Assembly: GCA_020466095.1 (NCBI GenBank)
Contig: CM035808.1
Coordinates: 73,277,188-73,341,187 of the forward strand
Direction of reading: 5' to 3'
Length of the DNA: 64,000 nt
Source of the DNA: Chlorops oryzae
Taxonomy: Eukaryota; Arthropoda; Insecta; Diptera; Chloropidae
Shown here piece by piece: positions 52,174 through 64,000 of this stretch. The notes under the pieces were generated by a model. The model had not been told where the DNA came from and ran no database searches. It worked only from the letters and a program-made list of their open reading frames with translations. Position 1 is the first letter of the stretch. Each line of letters opens with the position of its first letter. The translations under genes and the position numbers were made by a program.

Positions 52174-53053
52174 TGGTATACAGGATGCCGGTCACAAATT
52201 CCGACGAGGAGTCGCAAGTCCGTGGAACCCAGCCTAACCGTCCACCAGCACAGTCAGTACTCAGCGCAAATGGTAGTCCTCTATCTCAGCAGGAGGGCGT
52301 AATAAATCGTGTAACCGTGAAAGTACCACCGTTTAGGACTGATCATCCGGAAATATGGTTAGCGCACGTAGAAGCACAATTCGCTTTGGCAGCCGTTAGT
52401 AGCGATGCGTGCAAGTTCAACACCATAGTCGCCGCTTTGGACTCCAATGTGTTGTCGCAAGTTCGTGACGCGATTCTGAATCCACCCGAAACTGGAAAAT
52501 TCGACAATATGAAGCAACGAATTTTCGAACGCTATTGTGAGAGTGAGCAAAAGAAGATACAGAGATTACTATCGGAAATCGATTTGGGAAACAAGAGACC
52601 TACTCAACTTCTCGGCGAGTTAAGTTCTCTGGCGAAAGATAAAGTAACGAATGACTTTCTGAAGTCCCTCTGGTTGCAGCGACTACCATCAACAGTCCGA
52701 GCTATCCTGCAAGCATCAGAAGCGAACCTACCTGAGCGTGCAAAACTCGCGGACAAAATCATGGAAGTCGGCGATTACCAACAGTGTGCTAAGGTAACAG
52801 AAGTTGACCAAATTCATCCTACGGGACAGACATTAATGCTCGAATTAATAACCTGGAGAAGCAAATCAACAGGATAGTTACGGATAAAAATAACGACAGA
52901 CGACGATCACGATCAACTTCTCGCAGGCGATCTTACGACAAGGAGTACAAAAAGAATGGTTCAGAGGATATCTTATGTTGGTATCACCATAAGTTTGGAG
53001 ACAAGGCTCGAAAATGTCGCGAACCTTGTATTCATGCGAATACAAAAAACTAA
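52173..53053 (+). pseudogene. gag: CsRn1-type gag with CHCC motif, frameshifted
   Basis: 'VPPFRTDHPEIWLAHVEAQF', 'ILNPPETGKFDNMKQRI' and 'PTQLLGELSSLAKD' are the capsid signature of CsRn1-type Gag. A frameshift near 52825 cuts the ORF at 52877. The true continuation, with a basic 'RRRSRSTSRRRSYDKEYKK' and the CHCC motif '[18 protein letters not shown]' (52976-53029), is in another frame and ends at TAA 53051-53053. The ATG could be at 52173 or the internal one at 52185. Confidence 0.85.
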
Positions 53054-56000
53054 TGACATCTTTTGATCAAGCGACCGCATCAAAAGCATACTGTCAGGTC
53101 GCTCGCCTAATGGTCCATGACATTAACACAAAATTAAATTTTTTTATCGACACTGGTGCAGACATATCGGTATTACCTAAAGCGTGTAGTAGAAGCTCCG
53201 AACAGCCTACTTGTAGAAAATTATTCGCAGCAAATGGGTCGCACATACAAACATACGGCGAAAAAAGGATCCGACTGTCTCTTGGATTACGACGTGATTT
53301 CCCGTGGAAGTTTGTGGTCGCAGAAGTTAACTCTCCTATCCTCGGGTCAGACTTCCTTAAAAACTACGACCTATTAGTCGACATGACCAGGAACAAGCTG
53401 ATCGTTAGAAAGACGTTACTGGAATCTGTATGCATGACCAAAAGTACAGCCGCTCCACGAATTTGGGTCTACAACGTGGGTGACCGTTACTCGCATCTTC
53501 TGCAAGAATACAAGGATCTGGCAATAATCAACGTGAACAAAAATCCAGTCGAATCCGAAGTCACTCACCACATTATCACGAAGGGAGCACCGGTATTTGC
53601 GCGACCCAGGCGACTCTCCACGGAGAAGTTACAAGCAACAAAAAAGGAATTTCAGTACTTGATGGAAACGGGTATTTGCCGTCCGTCCAAGAGCAATTGG
53701 GCCAGCCCCTTACATTTGGTAAAAAAGTCAAATGGGGACTGGCGACCATGTGCCGACTATCGTGCCCTGAACAACATCACCGTTCCTGACAGGTATCCGA
53801 TCCCGTACCTGCACGATGTAACAACAGTTTTGCATAATAAGACAATTTTTTCAACGATTGATTTGCAAAAAGCTTACCACCAAATTCCGGTTGAGCCGTC
53901 AGACGTACCAAAGACCGCTATAGTAACTCCATTCGGGTTATTCCAATTTATGTATATGACGTTTGGCTTAGGGAATGCGGTTTAAACATTTCAGCGTTAT
54001 ATGAATGAAAGTATAAACGGGATTGACTTTGTCTTTTGTTATATTGACGACATTCTCATCGCGTCGTCATCCGAAGCTGAGCATGAACAACATCTGCGAA
54101 CCGTTCTCGACCGTCTTCGAAAGGCAAAACTATCAATAAACATTGATAAGTGCCAGTTTGGTAAACAAAAAGTGACGTTTCTTGGCCACCAAATAACCTC
54201 CTAAGGTCTGCAGCCTCCAGAGGAAAAAGTCGATGCCATGCGAAACTTCGCACAACCGGAGACTGTCAAGGAATTAAAAAAAATTTTGGGGATGATTAAT
54301 TTTTACCGTTCATTTATTCCCCAAGCGATAAGAAACCAGAGTATATTGCAACAGCTAATACCGGGTAACCGAAAGAATGATAAGCGTATAATTACCTGGA
54401 CGCCAGAGACAATCACGCCATTCGAAAGCTGCAAAAATGACCTGTCAAGCGCTACGATGCTGAGTTATATGGCACCAAATGCGGCGTTAACATTGACAAC
54501 AGACGCCTCCGATGACGCCGACGGTGGAGTCTTGCATCAAGTTGTCGACGGAAAAATTCAACCGCTTGGTTTTTATTCCCGGAAACTTTCGCCGGCACAG
54601 CGAAACTATAGCGCGTACGACCGAGAGCACACCGCAGTGTTCCAAGCTGTTCAGCATTTCAGACACGCGCTAGAAGGAAGAGAGTTTGTGATTTACACGG
54701 ATCATAAGCCATTGATTTTCGCCTTTAAGCAAAGAACCGAAAAAGCATCACCTCGAAGGGTACGCCAGCTCGACTTTATAAGCCAGTTTAGTACTGACAT
54801 TCGCCACTTACCTGGAGCAGACAACAATGTAGCTGATTTTTTGTCACGTATAAATGCCGTCCAGGCTGATATCAACTTCGAAGAGATGGCAAAACTGCAA
54901 GAGGAAGATCAGCAACTCCATGAACTTTTGTGAGGCGGTAAAAACATTTCTGTTGATTTGCAAAGTTTGTCTATTCCAGATTCCCCGAAAGAGCTGTACT
55001 GTCACGTGACACGAAATAAGATCAAACCATACGTCCCACACCCAATGCGCCAAGGGGTCATCCGCAAGATTCATTCCTTATCTCATCCAGGTATCAAAGT
55101 AACGAAGAAATTGATCTGCGAGCGTTTTTTTTGGCCTGCCATGTCTACAGATATTGCCTAAATTGTGCGGGCATGCATCCCGTGTCAAAAAGCTAAGGTC
55201 CAGCGTCATACGAAAGCACCATTAGGGGAGTATGATTTGGTAGATGCCCGTTTTGCGCACATTAACATTGATATCGTGGGGCCATTGCCAAGTTCAAACA
55301 GCTTTCGATATTGCCTGACATGCGTTGATAGGTTCTCACGTTGGCCGGTTGCTGTACCCCTGATGGATATCACCGCGGAAACCGTCGCGAGCGCCCTAAT
55401 CAATCATTGGATTTCGGTGTACGGTGTACCGAAGAAAATAACTACCGATTTGGACGGCAGTTCGAATCACAGATTTTCCAAGAGCTCACAAGGATGCTTG
55501 GTATTAACCATCTCCGCACAACTGCATACCACCCGCAATCTAACGGAATGGTTGAACGCTGGCATCGCGCTTTGAAGTCCGCTGTTAAATGTTGCGAAAC
55601 AAACGAGTGGACAACGTCACTTCCTCTAATATTATTGGGCATGAGAGCTACAGTAAAGAGTGACATCGAAGCATGCCCAGCGGAACTGGTTTTCGGAACA
55701 TCAGTGTGTCTGCCAGGAGAATTTTTCGTCGAACAAAACAGCAATATTACCGAATCCGAATTCGTCAAAGTTCTTCGCAAAGCCATATCCGATCTGCCAA
55801 TACGTAAACCATCTCGACATGGAATCGAAAGAAGTTTTGTTCAGCCTGCTTTGAAGGACTGCAAATATGTCTTCATAAGAGTGGACAGAATACGAACACC
55901 GCTGGAATACAACTACGAGGGCCCGTTCGAAGTAGTGTCAAGAAGCGATAAGTATTTTAGTGTAAGAATGCGTCAAAAGACCGCGAAAATTTCTATTGAC

Positions 56001-56168
56001 CGTCTGAAGTCTGCATACATATTCGGCGACATTCCAGTAGCAGAGAATGAGAAACAACTCGTCACGAAGAAGAGAGCCGAGCACGAGCCAGACGTAGTAA
56101 ACGTTAGCAAAAAACCCTACGTTACGGCATCCGGAAGACATGTGCGATTTCCGGCGAAATACCTATAG
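53014..56168 (+). pseudogene. pol: CsRn1-type Pol with four in-frame stops and one frameshift
   Basis: Protease '[14 protein letters not shown]'. RT has '[20 protein letters not shown]' and catalytic 'FCYIDDIL'. RNase H has 'TTDASDDADGGVL' and 'GREFVIYTDHKPL'. Integrase has a CC zinc part ('ACIPCQKAK'), core '[17 protein letters not shown]' and, past a frameshift near 55455, '[15 protein letters not shown]' with the catalytic Glu. The tail is '[12 protein letters not shown]'. In-frame stops at 53983 (TAA), 54202 (TAA), 54931 (TGA) and 55159 (TAA) interrupt a single frame. No env follows. Confidence 0.88.
53044..53086 (+). promoter_or_regulatory. Probable -1 frameshift signal of the CsRn1-type element
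   Basis: Heptamer A AAA AAC (53044-53050) is in the gag nucleocapsid phase, directly before the gag TAA. After nine bases, CTTTTGAT (53060-53067) pairs perfectly with ATCAAAAG (53079-53086) around an 11-base loop. Pol is open in the -1 frame from 53014. The stem is short and AT-rich. Confidence 0.7.
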
Positions 56169-56178
56169 CCTTCCGCTA

Positions 56179-56191
56179 GGCGGGGGGGTAT
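56179..56191 (+). promoter_or_regulatory. Polypurine-type tract of the CsRn1-type element
   Basis: GGCGGGGGGGTAT directly precedes the 3' LTR at 56192. Confidence 0.7.
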
Positions 56192-56563
56192 TGTAGTGCC
56201 CTACAAAGGAGAATTGTAATTTCACTCATTTAAGTCGTAATCAAGTTGCCCTGCAAAGTAGAATATTCCAATCAAGTATGCTGAGAAGTGAAGGAAATTA
56301 ATTTACTTTTTATGAAAATTCATTTCTAAAAAGGAGTCTGATTCCAATAGTGATTCTGATTGTAATTCAGATTAAAACGCGAATTCAAGCGAACATTATA
56401 TAATAAATAAAATTTAGTCCTGCTGACTAAACAAAAATATTCTAGTGTGTTTGCTTACTGTTAGTCCTGTGTTAGAGATCTTTCCTAGGTCCTTCCACTC
56501 GCCATCGATCCTCTCAAATCCTGATAGGTATCCTGTCAGTCGATAAAGTATTAAAGTACTAAG
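56192..56563 (+). repeat. CsRn1-type 3' LTR
   Basis: 372 bp, matching the 5' LTR with about six substitutions and one missing A near the end. It is followed by GTAC (56564-56567) and the rest of the mini-me-like unit. Confidence 0.85.
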
Positions 56564-57172
56564 GTACCCTCAAACATCCTCCCCAAAATTTTTTTTGGTC
56601 GGTCCATTATTAAGGGTACCTGCAGTACTAGGGTCTGTCACAAAAATCTCAAAAGTGCCCCAAAATCGGAGTTTTTCAAAATATTTTATTGAAACTTAGA
56701 ATTTGACCTTCCGATTAGAATTCAAAAAAAATTGGAAATGTGGGCGTGGCAAAGAGGCAGTTTTCATAGCGAAATTTAACAAAAGTCGGTATATGGGGCC
56801 ACTTATGGCCTTAAACACTTCTTGATATTAAAAAATTTTTGAAGATGTGTGACTGTGTGGGGTATTCTATTGTCAGGCTCGCCTGACTATAACACCCTTA
56901 CTTGTTTTTACTTTAATTATAATTTTTTACTTCTGATCTAAAACTGAAAATACGAGTATGATGGTAACGGGCGCAACATGTAGATCCGTTTTACGTGGAA
57001 TTTTCCTCTTATCTAAATGCGTGCATTAACCGCAAAGTATTTCATTTCAAAATATGACCTGAACTGGGGGAAGAATTCCTTCCACTTAAGGTCTGAAAAT
57101 TGTTTGATATGTGATGACGTATGATTTGACTTGACGCGTGAGTAACTGATTACATACATAGCTTATAACAAA

Positions 57173-58697
<1,525 letters not shown>

Positions 58698-58705
58698 GTC
58701 ATTCT

Positions 58706-59142
58706 AATTTGTTAACTACCATTCTTTGCTTAAAACCAAAATAAATTATTACAAATTACAAGATTTAAGAATACTTTTATTTGCTTAAAACCGAGATAAT
58801 TATTACAGGTTATTACAATTAATTATACAAAATTTTTGAATGAACATTATTGCTTTGAATATTTATTCTTTTTCTCAATTAAAATTTTCTATATATATAA
58901 ATGTATGTATTTTTTATTATTTTTTTCTTTTGTTTTTCTTTTTCTCAATTTTAATATATATCGTTATATATTTGTTTTTCTCAAATTTTATAAAACCATA
59001 TACAAATGTTACAATTATTACTTTTTGGAATAGCAAATATTATGAATCCTTAAAGTTAGGCGTGGAGTTTTTAATTATTTTTTGTTTGTTTTCTGTATGT
59101 TGTTTTTAATGTATGTTTTCAATTTCCATTTTTTTCTTTTGC

Positions 59143-59184
<42 letters not shown>

Positions 59185-59258
59185 AATTTAGTTATAATCC
59201 ATCAATTTGTTCAATTTTACTATTGGTAATCTATTTAATTATTATTTTCTCCATTAAA
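58706..59258. other. AT-rich sequence without genes, with a (TA)n run
   Basis: Poly-T-rich sequence; (TA)n at about 59149-59182. Short open frames are Phe/Tyr/Ile-rich and look like chance. It ends at the assembly gap. Confidence 0.7.
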
Positions 59259-59358
59259 NNNNNNNNNNNNNNNNNNNNNNNNNNNNNNNNNNNNNNNNNN
59301 NNNNNNNNNNNNNNNNNNNNNNNNNNNNNNNNNNNNNNNNNNNNNNNNNNNNNNNNNN
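59259..59358. other. Assembly gap, 100 N
   Basis: Exactly 100 N, a conventional placeholder for a scaffold gap of unknown size. The order and orientation of sequence right of it depend on the scaffolding. Confidence 0.98.
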
Positions 59359-59484
59359 TTGCATATAAGGATCCCTAACACGAAAAATAAACTTGTTTGT
59401 GGCCAGTTTTCTATACTCGCTTAGTGCAGATACCGCTTCTGAAGAATTCCACGACTTATTGATAATTTCTTCTGCCTCATTCAA
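59359..59484 (-). other. Possible partial ORF at the gap edge
   Basis: Minus-strand reading 'MNEAEEIINKSWNSSEAVSA' followed by 'LSEYRKLATNKFIFRVRDP' runs into the gap. The composition looks protein-like rather than random, but I recognise no family. It may be a retroelement gag or a host exon fragment. Confidence 0.2.
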
Positions 59485-60703
59485 TAAAAACTACAATTTT
59501 CCCCCAAATGCTGACGCTTTGTAAAAATTAAATTTTTTTTTTGTCAAAGAAAAGGATCACAAGGATCCAAATTTGGTTGGCAGGATGTCACTGTAGTATA
59601 TCATTCGCGTAGAAGAATTTATATTTTGATTTAATAGTTTTTATTTCTTTATTTCCTAGAGGTTTTATTTTGTTATGTCCCGCTAGAGCTGAGCGGAAGG
59701 ACTCGCAAAACTATTTGGCGGCTAACGCCCAATATCTCTTTATTTACACGGCGGAGATACGGCAATTATTGAGAATAGCAAAGCAGAAGGTTTGGCATGT
59801 AAATCCAATCTGAAGTTCCAACTGAACTTAAAGCTTTATTTATATCAAAAATATGGTAAGTAAGCATAAATGAATTTTATTTGAAAAATATAGAATCTTA
59901 CGAGTAAGCTTGTGAGGTATGCTGACAAAACACTTTCCCACGATTCGACGACGGTGTCTTCAAAATATGTTGATCGTGCAATGAGTGCAGCTTGCAATTA
60001 ATTTGGTCATATGAAACCATTTATATCGTGAATGAAGTGGAAAAATGAGTTTGTGCGTTCGTGTAAATACATACTACACCAGTTAAAATAGCTGCAACTG
60101 CGTTGTTTTTTTCGGATTTAAATTTTTTTAAAGGCGTGAGAAATCAAAATATGAATCTTTTAAGAAGAGTAAACCGTTTTCTTGAATTGTATGACCTTCC
60201 TCGTAATTTTCCGTTCAAAAACTGAAGCTTTAAAATTTTTTCCCAAACTTTTAAGCCTTAAAACGTTTTGTTTCAATTTTTACACTTTAACTCCCTTCAA
60301 TTGGTAAGTTTTAAGAAAGAATATTTATTTTCCAATCAAATGAGGTATAAATCTTGGCAATGGGTTGAAAAGAGCCGAAGATATTCAAAATTTTCAAGAA
60401 AATAAAACAGAAATATTTGGCCGAGGTCATAGTGGAAAAAAAATTATTTTAAAAAACGTTGCGGCTTTTGATGCCTAGTTCCTTAACGCATATAAATAGC
60501 TATACGCAAATAGTAATACTTTTAATATAACTAAAATCGCAATGGAGATATGTGGAGCACCCAAACGAATTTGCTTGCAAATATTAAAGACATACAACAA
60601 ACGATATTCTTAAAATACCTTCACAAAACTGATTGTAAACAGCAAAATCAGCCAAAAAACAACAAAACAAAATAAATTTATTTTAGTTTATACCTTGTTC
60701 AAC
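59485..60703. other. AT-rich sequence, no recognised feature
   Basis: No ORF above ~60 codons and no repeat match elsewhere in the window. TGTTATGTCCCGCTAGAGC near 59675 looks LTR-like, but no partner was found. Confidence 0.6.
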
Positions 60704-60999
60704 ATATCGATAGCTTCGGATAGAAAGGGCGTAAATCATTATTTTGCTACTTTACAGGAGAAGGAAAAAACTTCATAAAATCGCAAAGGTTAGATATTTA
60801 AAAAAAGTTTAAACGCAAAGTCAATTAAATACTACGCACGAAATTTGTTTTAGGCTTGAATTTTTATTTTTTCTGTTTTTCGAGCAGTTTTCTGAGTTAG
60901 GGCTTTTTGATATCAATTTTCGTTCAAAACACGTGAGTTAGGTCTTTGTACGCAAAGTTTAAAATATAATTAAAATTATAAGATGCGATCCAGCACTAT

Positions 61000-61244
61000 A
61001 CTATAACCAATAATATCGGTTAGTGGTTTCTATTGATAAAATTAATTCAAAACAAATATTTTTTGAACACATTATTCACTGTTTCCACGTTCGTGTCTTG
61101 AGTCTTTGCATGCATACAGACCAAGAGAGACATGCAAAGACTCAAGAAACGAACGTAAAAACAGTGAATAATGCGTTTCAAAAAATATTTGTTTTGAATT
61201 AATTTTATGAATAGAAACTACTAACCGATTTTAATGGTTATAGT
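61000..61244. repeat. Long hairpin: ~113-bp inverted arms, 18-bp loop
   Basis: 61000-61112 (ACTATAACC...CTTTGCATG) pairs with 61131-61244 (CATGCAAAG...GGTTATAGT) with few mismatches. The loop is 61113-61130. It lies inside the element at 60704-62446. Confidence 0.85.
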
Positions 61245-61552
61245 CTCAAAAAACTCGTCATAGATTGAGGTTTGCGGCATTTGAGTAGAAAATTTATTTT
61301 TTTTCTACTAGGGTCATTATTTGGCCAGTTAGGGGATGGAACCCAAAATTCAGTTTTAAAAAAAATAATAATTATAACATATTATTAAAACATACCAAAA
61401 ACGAATCCAATATTCTTCATATAAGGCTCGTTTAAAAGGTACTTGTGTAAATTTTTCGAATATACATACTGAACATGCTAGTTCTTGTTCCTACGGCATC
61501 TATATTATAGATTGAAGTTCGTGAGGCATTTTTTTTTAATTTAAGCCTATTT

Positions 61553-61990
61553 TTGTATGGGGACCCCCTAAGGAGGGGAGATAGAGGGTAGGTATGTTTA
61601 AAGAAAATACTTGGGGTAAAAAAATAATGGGGGTCGGTCATATATATCAGCCCCCTAGGAGGGGTTTGACTGTAGTGACAGGCATTTTGTCTGAAATTGT
61701 AATAAAATTAAGGAAATTTTGTATGGGTGACCCCCTAAGGAGGGGAGATAGGAGGTCAGTATGTTGGGAAAAAATGTTAATGAGACAAAGTTAATGGGGG
61801 TCGGTCAAACATTTTACTCCTCTAGGGGCACTCTCTGGCTAGTTAGGGCAGTGGGGGGAAAATTCATAAAAAAATTACTTTTGTATGGGAGCCCCCTTAA
61901 GGAGTGGAGATAGGGGGAAGGTATTTTTGGATAAATTGTTGGGAATAAAAAAATAATGGTAGTTGGTCCTACATTTGACCCCTCTAGGAG
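61553..61990. repeat. Imperfect ~165-bp tandem repeats (about 2.6 copies)
   Basis: TGTATGGG followed by ACCCCCTAAGGAGGGGAGAT-like sequence recurs near 61554, 61720 and 61883. Each is followed by GGTCGGTC-type and CCCCTAGGAGGGG/CCCTCTAGGAG segments. The CCCCTAAGGAGGGG cores are themselves near-palindromes. Minor ORFs here are chance. Confidence 0.75.
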
Positions 61991-62446
61991 CTACTCTGCT
62001 TACAGTAACATCAAAAATTTGGAAAAAAAATCAAAAATGAAATTTTTCAAATGACTTGATGCGTGACATTTTTTTTTACAAAATAACCTTAAAATTAGTA
62101 TTTTATGAAGTCTTTAATAAAAGTTCATCGTACTATGATACAGGAAAAGAGTTTCAAAAAAAGTCATCACCCTAATGCACACGCACAGTTATGAATGTTA
62201 ATTTATAGGTCTCGCCATCACTGGCGTAGTTGAGCGTCTTTTTGTGAGTTAGGGCTTTTTTCTTTCGCAAAAATGTTCGCTATGAGTTAGGGCTTTTTTA
62301 AAAGTAACTATAACTTCGGTATTTTCAATCAAAGGTCGTCAATTTTTTTGGAGGGGGTGTATTTGAGAGTCGACCATCAGAAAATGCAAAAATCTCGTTT
62401 TAAGAAAAAAATGAGTTACGCCCTTTCTATCCGAAGCTATCGATAT

Positions 62447-63165
62447 AATATAAAGTATGTAACGTAGTTTCGTTTTGGTTTAGTTTGAAAATGGTTTTTG
62501 AATTCTCCCATTCAATTACACAATTTAAAAACTTCACACGTGATAGTCGAGTACTCGCTATCAAGTACCAACGCATCACTGGTTAAAGGTTCTTTAGAGG
62601 TAAAAAAAAAACAGCTGATTACATAAAGTTCAATAAATATTGTACCCAAAAAAGGAAAAAAAAATTGTATAATATTGAGATTCAATAATTCGACTTTCCG
62701 CCAACTTTTCGTTCAAATACCCCATAATGCAACGCTTTTGTGGGTGGCTAAGTGAGCCAGTGTAGCATTTAACTGGCTCTTAATATCAAAATTTTAGAAA
62801 TATACGCCACAAAAAATTTCAAAGAACTTTTGTTGAAAGTATGTTTTATTTTTATTCTTCCTTAATATGAATCCAAGGTATTTAACCCTCTAGTATGTAA
62901 GTCCGGCCTCAGGTGGTCATCACTAAAAGCTTAAAAGCAGCAAATCCGTAGACGTGTTTCAATGTAAATATGCTTATTAGCATCACGGAAGTCTCTGAGC
63001 AGATTTTGGGCTTTAACAAAAATTTTAATGCTTTCTGCAATCCAACTTTTATTTAAATTTTTTTGCTTTCAAACAACCATAACTTATGTTTTTTTTTACC
63101 GATTCTTGTAGAACAAATTTCTGAGCAAGTTGAACATCCTACTATCAAATAAATTATAATATTAT
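62447..63165. other. Non-coding AT-rich sequence
   Basis: No ORF or repeat of note. The 79-codon minus-strand ORF at 63053-63292 runs into the BEL LTR and is not supported. Confidence 0.6.
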
Positions 63166-63769
63166 TGTCAAGGTGAGGAGCGACAAATGAGGGAGACGTA
63201 CCTGATACTCCGTTGATGACCCTGGGGGGTGCCGGGTACGTTGATTGATCTGTCGGTTTGCGCGACGCGGTTGATTTTATTATACCTTGCAACGGTATGT
63301 TGAATTTGTTGTCACTTCTCCCTTTTTTTTTTTTTTGTTTTTTTTTTGTTTTTAGTTTTTTGTTATTTCAATTCAATTTTCTTTTTTTTGTTTTGTAATT
63401 CACTTTTTAATTTTTATATTTTTCCTTTATTGGAATTCACTTTTAAATTTTTGGGCTTTCTTCCTCTTTTCTTAATCTAGCTTTATTTTTATGTGAAGTT
63501 CACTTTTTAATTGGGATTTTGGGATTTTTTATTTTATCTATATTTTTTGTTTTGTTTGGAATTTCTTTTTATTTTAACGTTTTTGCCGGCGCGTGAGCGA
63601 GTTGTTAACGCGAAGAGACTTTTTCAAAAGTCAAGAGGGCAGCGCGCAGTCCTCCCAGGCAGCGCTGCCGGTTAGCGTAGTCGAACGCGAAAAGGGTACT
63701 CACTAAGTTTGGTTATTTTGCCGTTCTTTAAAGCCCCGGCTTCAAAGTGGCTACGGCGAAAAACCAACA
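63166..63769 (-). repeat. BEL/Pao 3' LTR, fourth member of the lineage
   Basis: Plus-strand TGTCAAGG...ACCAACA, 604 bp. The outer parts match LTRs 1-3 closely (ACGTACCTG.TACTCCG, CGGGTACGT, the stretch from GCGCGTGAGCGAGTTG to the end); a T-rich middle (63318-63560) is longer and different. The minus-strand CAG|GTACGT donor is conserved near 63203. It is the 3' LTR of an element that continues past the window. Confidence 0.8.
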
Positions 63770-64000
63770 TACTGCCCGCCTTGCGCTACGCAACTATAAT
63801 TTTTCAATCCAGTTCGCGTCTGCTAGACGATTAGTTTGGGCAATGGCGACGTTGGTAGGAGAAGGCGGAGGCAATATTGTTGAGAAGATAGTGAACAATA
63901 AATGAAAATGGGGATGGGGAGGTGTTGCGATCAGGAGCAGCGGCGTGAGGTGGAAAACTCGCAACGACACCTCGATAGCGAAAATCCAGGAGGAAAATTC
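63770..64000 (-). mobile_element. BEL/Pao internal 3' end, continuing off the right edge
   Basis: The polypurine-type junction GCGCAAGGCGGGCAGTA (minus strand) abuts the LTR. Further right, ACACCTCGATAGCGAAAATC and CAGGAGGAAAATT match the 3' end of BEL internal copy 2 (about 43611-43648) with an unrelated stretch between. No ORF is complete within the window. Confidence 0.75.

Larger units (their letters stand above)
51783..56563 (+). mobile_element. CsRn1-type Ty3/gypsy retrotransposon (4,781 bp), recently inserted but disabled
   Basis: LTRs at 51783-52155 and 56192-56563 (373 and 372 bp) differ at about seven positions by eye, roughly 98% identity. GTAC flanks both sides (51779-51782, 56564-56567). 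The primer site matches tRNA-Trp and Gag has a CHCC motif; both are CsRn1-clade features. Gag and Pol carry about two frameshifts and at least four in-frame stops. The host sequence is the left arm of the foldback element. Confidence 0.9.
60704..62446. mobile_element. Unclassified element bounded by 36-bp inverted repeats
   Basis: ATATCGATAGCTTCGGATAG followed by AAAGGGCGTAAATCAT at 60704-60739 is matched in inverse at 62411-62446 with one mismatch. Inside are a 245-bp hairpin (61000-61244), three ~165-bp imperfect repeats (61553-61990) and three GAGTTAGGGCTTTTT motifs (about 60896, 62249, 62285). There is no transposase ORF, and no clear target duplication was seen. A non-autonomous DNA transposon is likely. 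Confidence 0.5.

Noticed and set aside
59082..59484. ORFs spanning the N gap
   Set aside because: The N stretch is untranslated filler; only 59359-59484 has real bases and it is recorded as a low-confidence partial.
59675..59760. LTR-like start TGTTATGTCCCGCTAGAGC
   Set aside because: Resembles the TGTTATG start of the PTP element LTR only in the first seven bases; no second copy, primer site or duplication nearby.

Overview
The window is a nest of transposable elements from an insect nuclear genome. A dipteran host is most likely: GTCT-type mini-me satellites occur beside Ty3/gypsy, BEL/Pao, CsRn1-like, Jockey, mariner and Mutator-like elements. A fruit-fly relative is a guess. I found no host gene, rRNA, tRNA or CRISPR array. 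A 100-base N gap (59259-59358) marks a scaffold join.

Layout. 1-7811 is a minus-strand gypsy element (sORF, gag, protease, RT, RNase H, integrase) split between protease and RT by a Mutator-like element (about 3300-6060). From 6505 a ~10.7 kb block is tandemly duplicated: copy A 6505-17194, copy B 17195-37850. Each copy holds the gypsy gag end, a BEL/Pao 3' part with a zinc-finger/RS ORF, a second gypsy remnant and a mini-me-like repeat. Copy A gained a solo LTR (14252-15731). Copy B gained a mariner (35331-36620) and a young LTR retrotransposon (18103-28280). Each copy shows the empty site for the other's insertions.

The central finding is the element at 18103-28280. Its 497-bp LTRs differ at one site, and it has a 4-bp target duplication, primer site, polypurine tract, an open 700-aa Gag and an open Pol of about 1,600 aa in the -1 frame. 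The overlap holds a G GGA AAC slippery site followed by a stem and possible pseudoknot. After the integrase GPY/F region, Pol continues without a stop into a complete protein tyrosine phosphatase (PTP) domain with catalytic Asp, Cys and Arg. I know of no described LTR retrotransposon carrying a PTP. A leader splice donor directly after an ATG, and an in-frame acceptor just before the PTP, could also give a free phosphatase.

38160-50600 is a Jockey-type LINE remnant (minus) interrupted by a BEL/Pao array, LTR-internal-LTR-internal-LTR (39174-47512), made of an internally deleted derivative. 50656-58697 is a foldback-like element with 8-bp target duplications and ~1.5-kb inverted arms; a CsRn1-type element (51783-56563) sits in its left arm. 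58706-63165 is AT-rich, with an unclassified inverted-repeat element (60704-62446) that contains a long hairpin. The window ends inside another BEL/Pao element whose LTR is 63166-63769.
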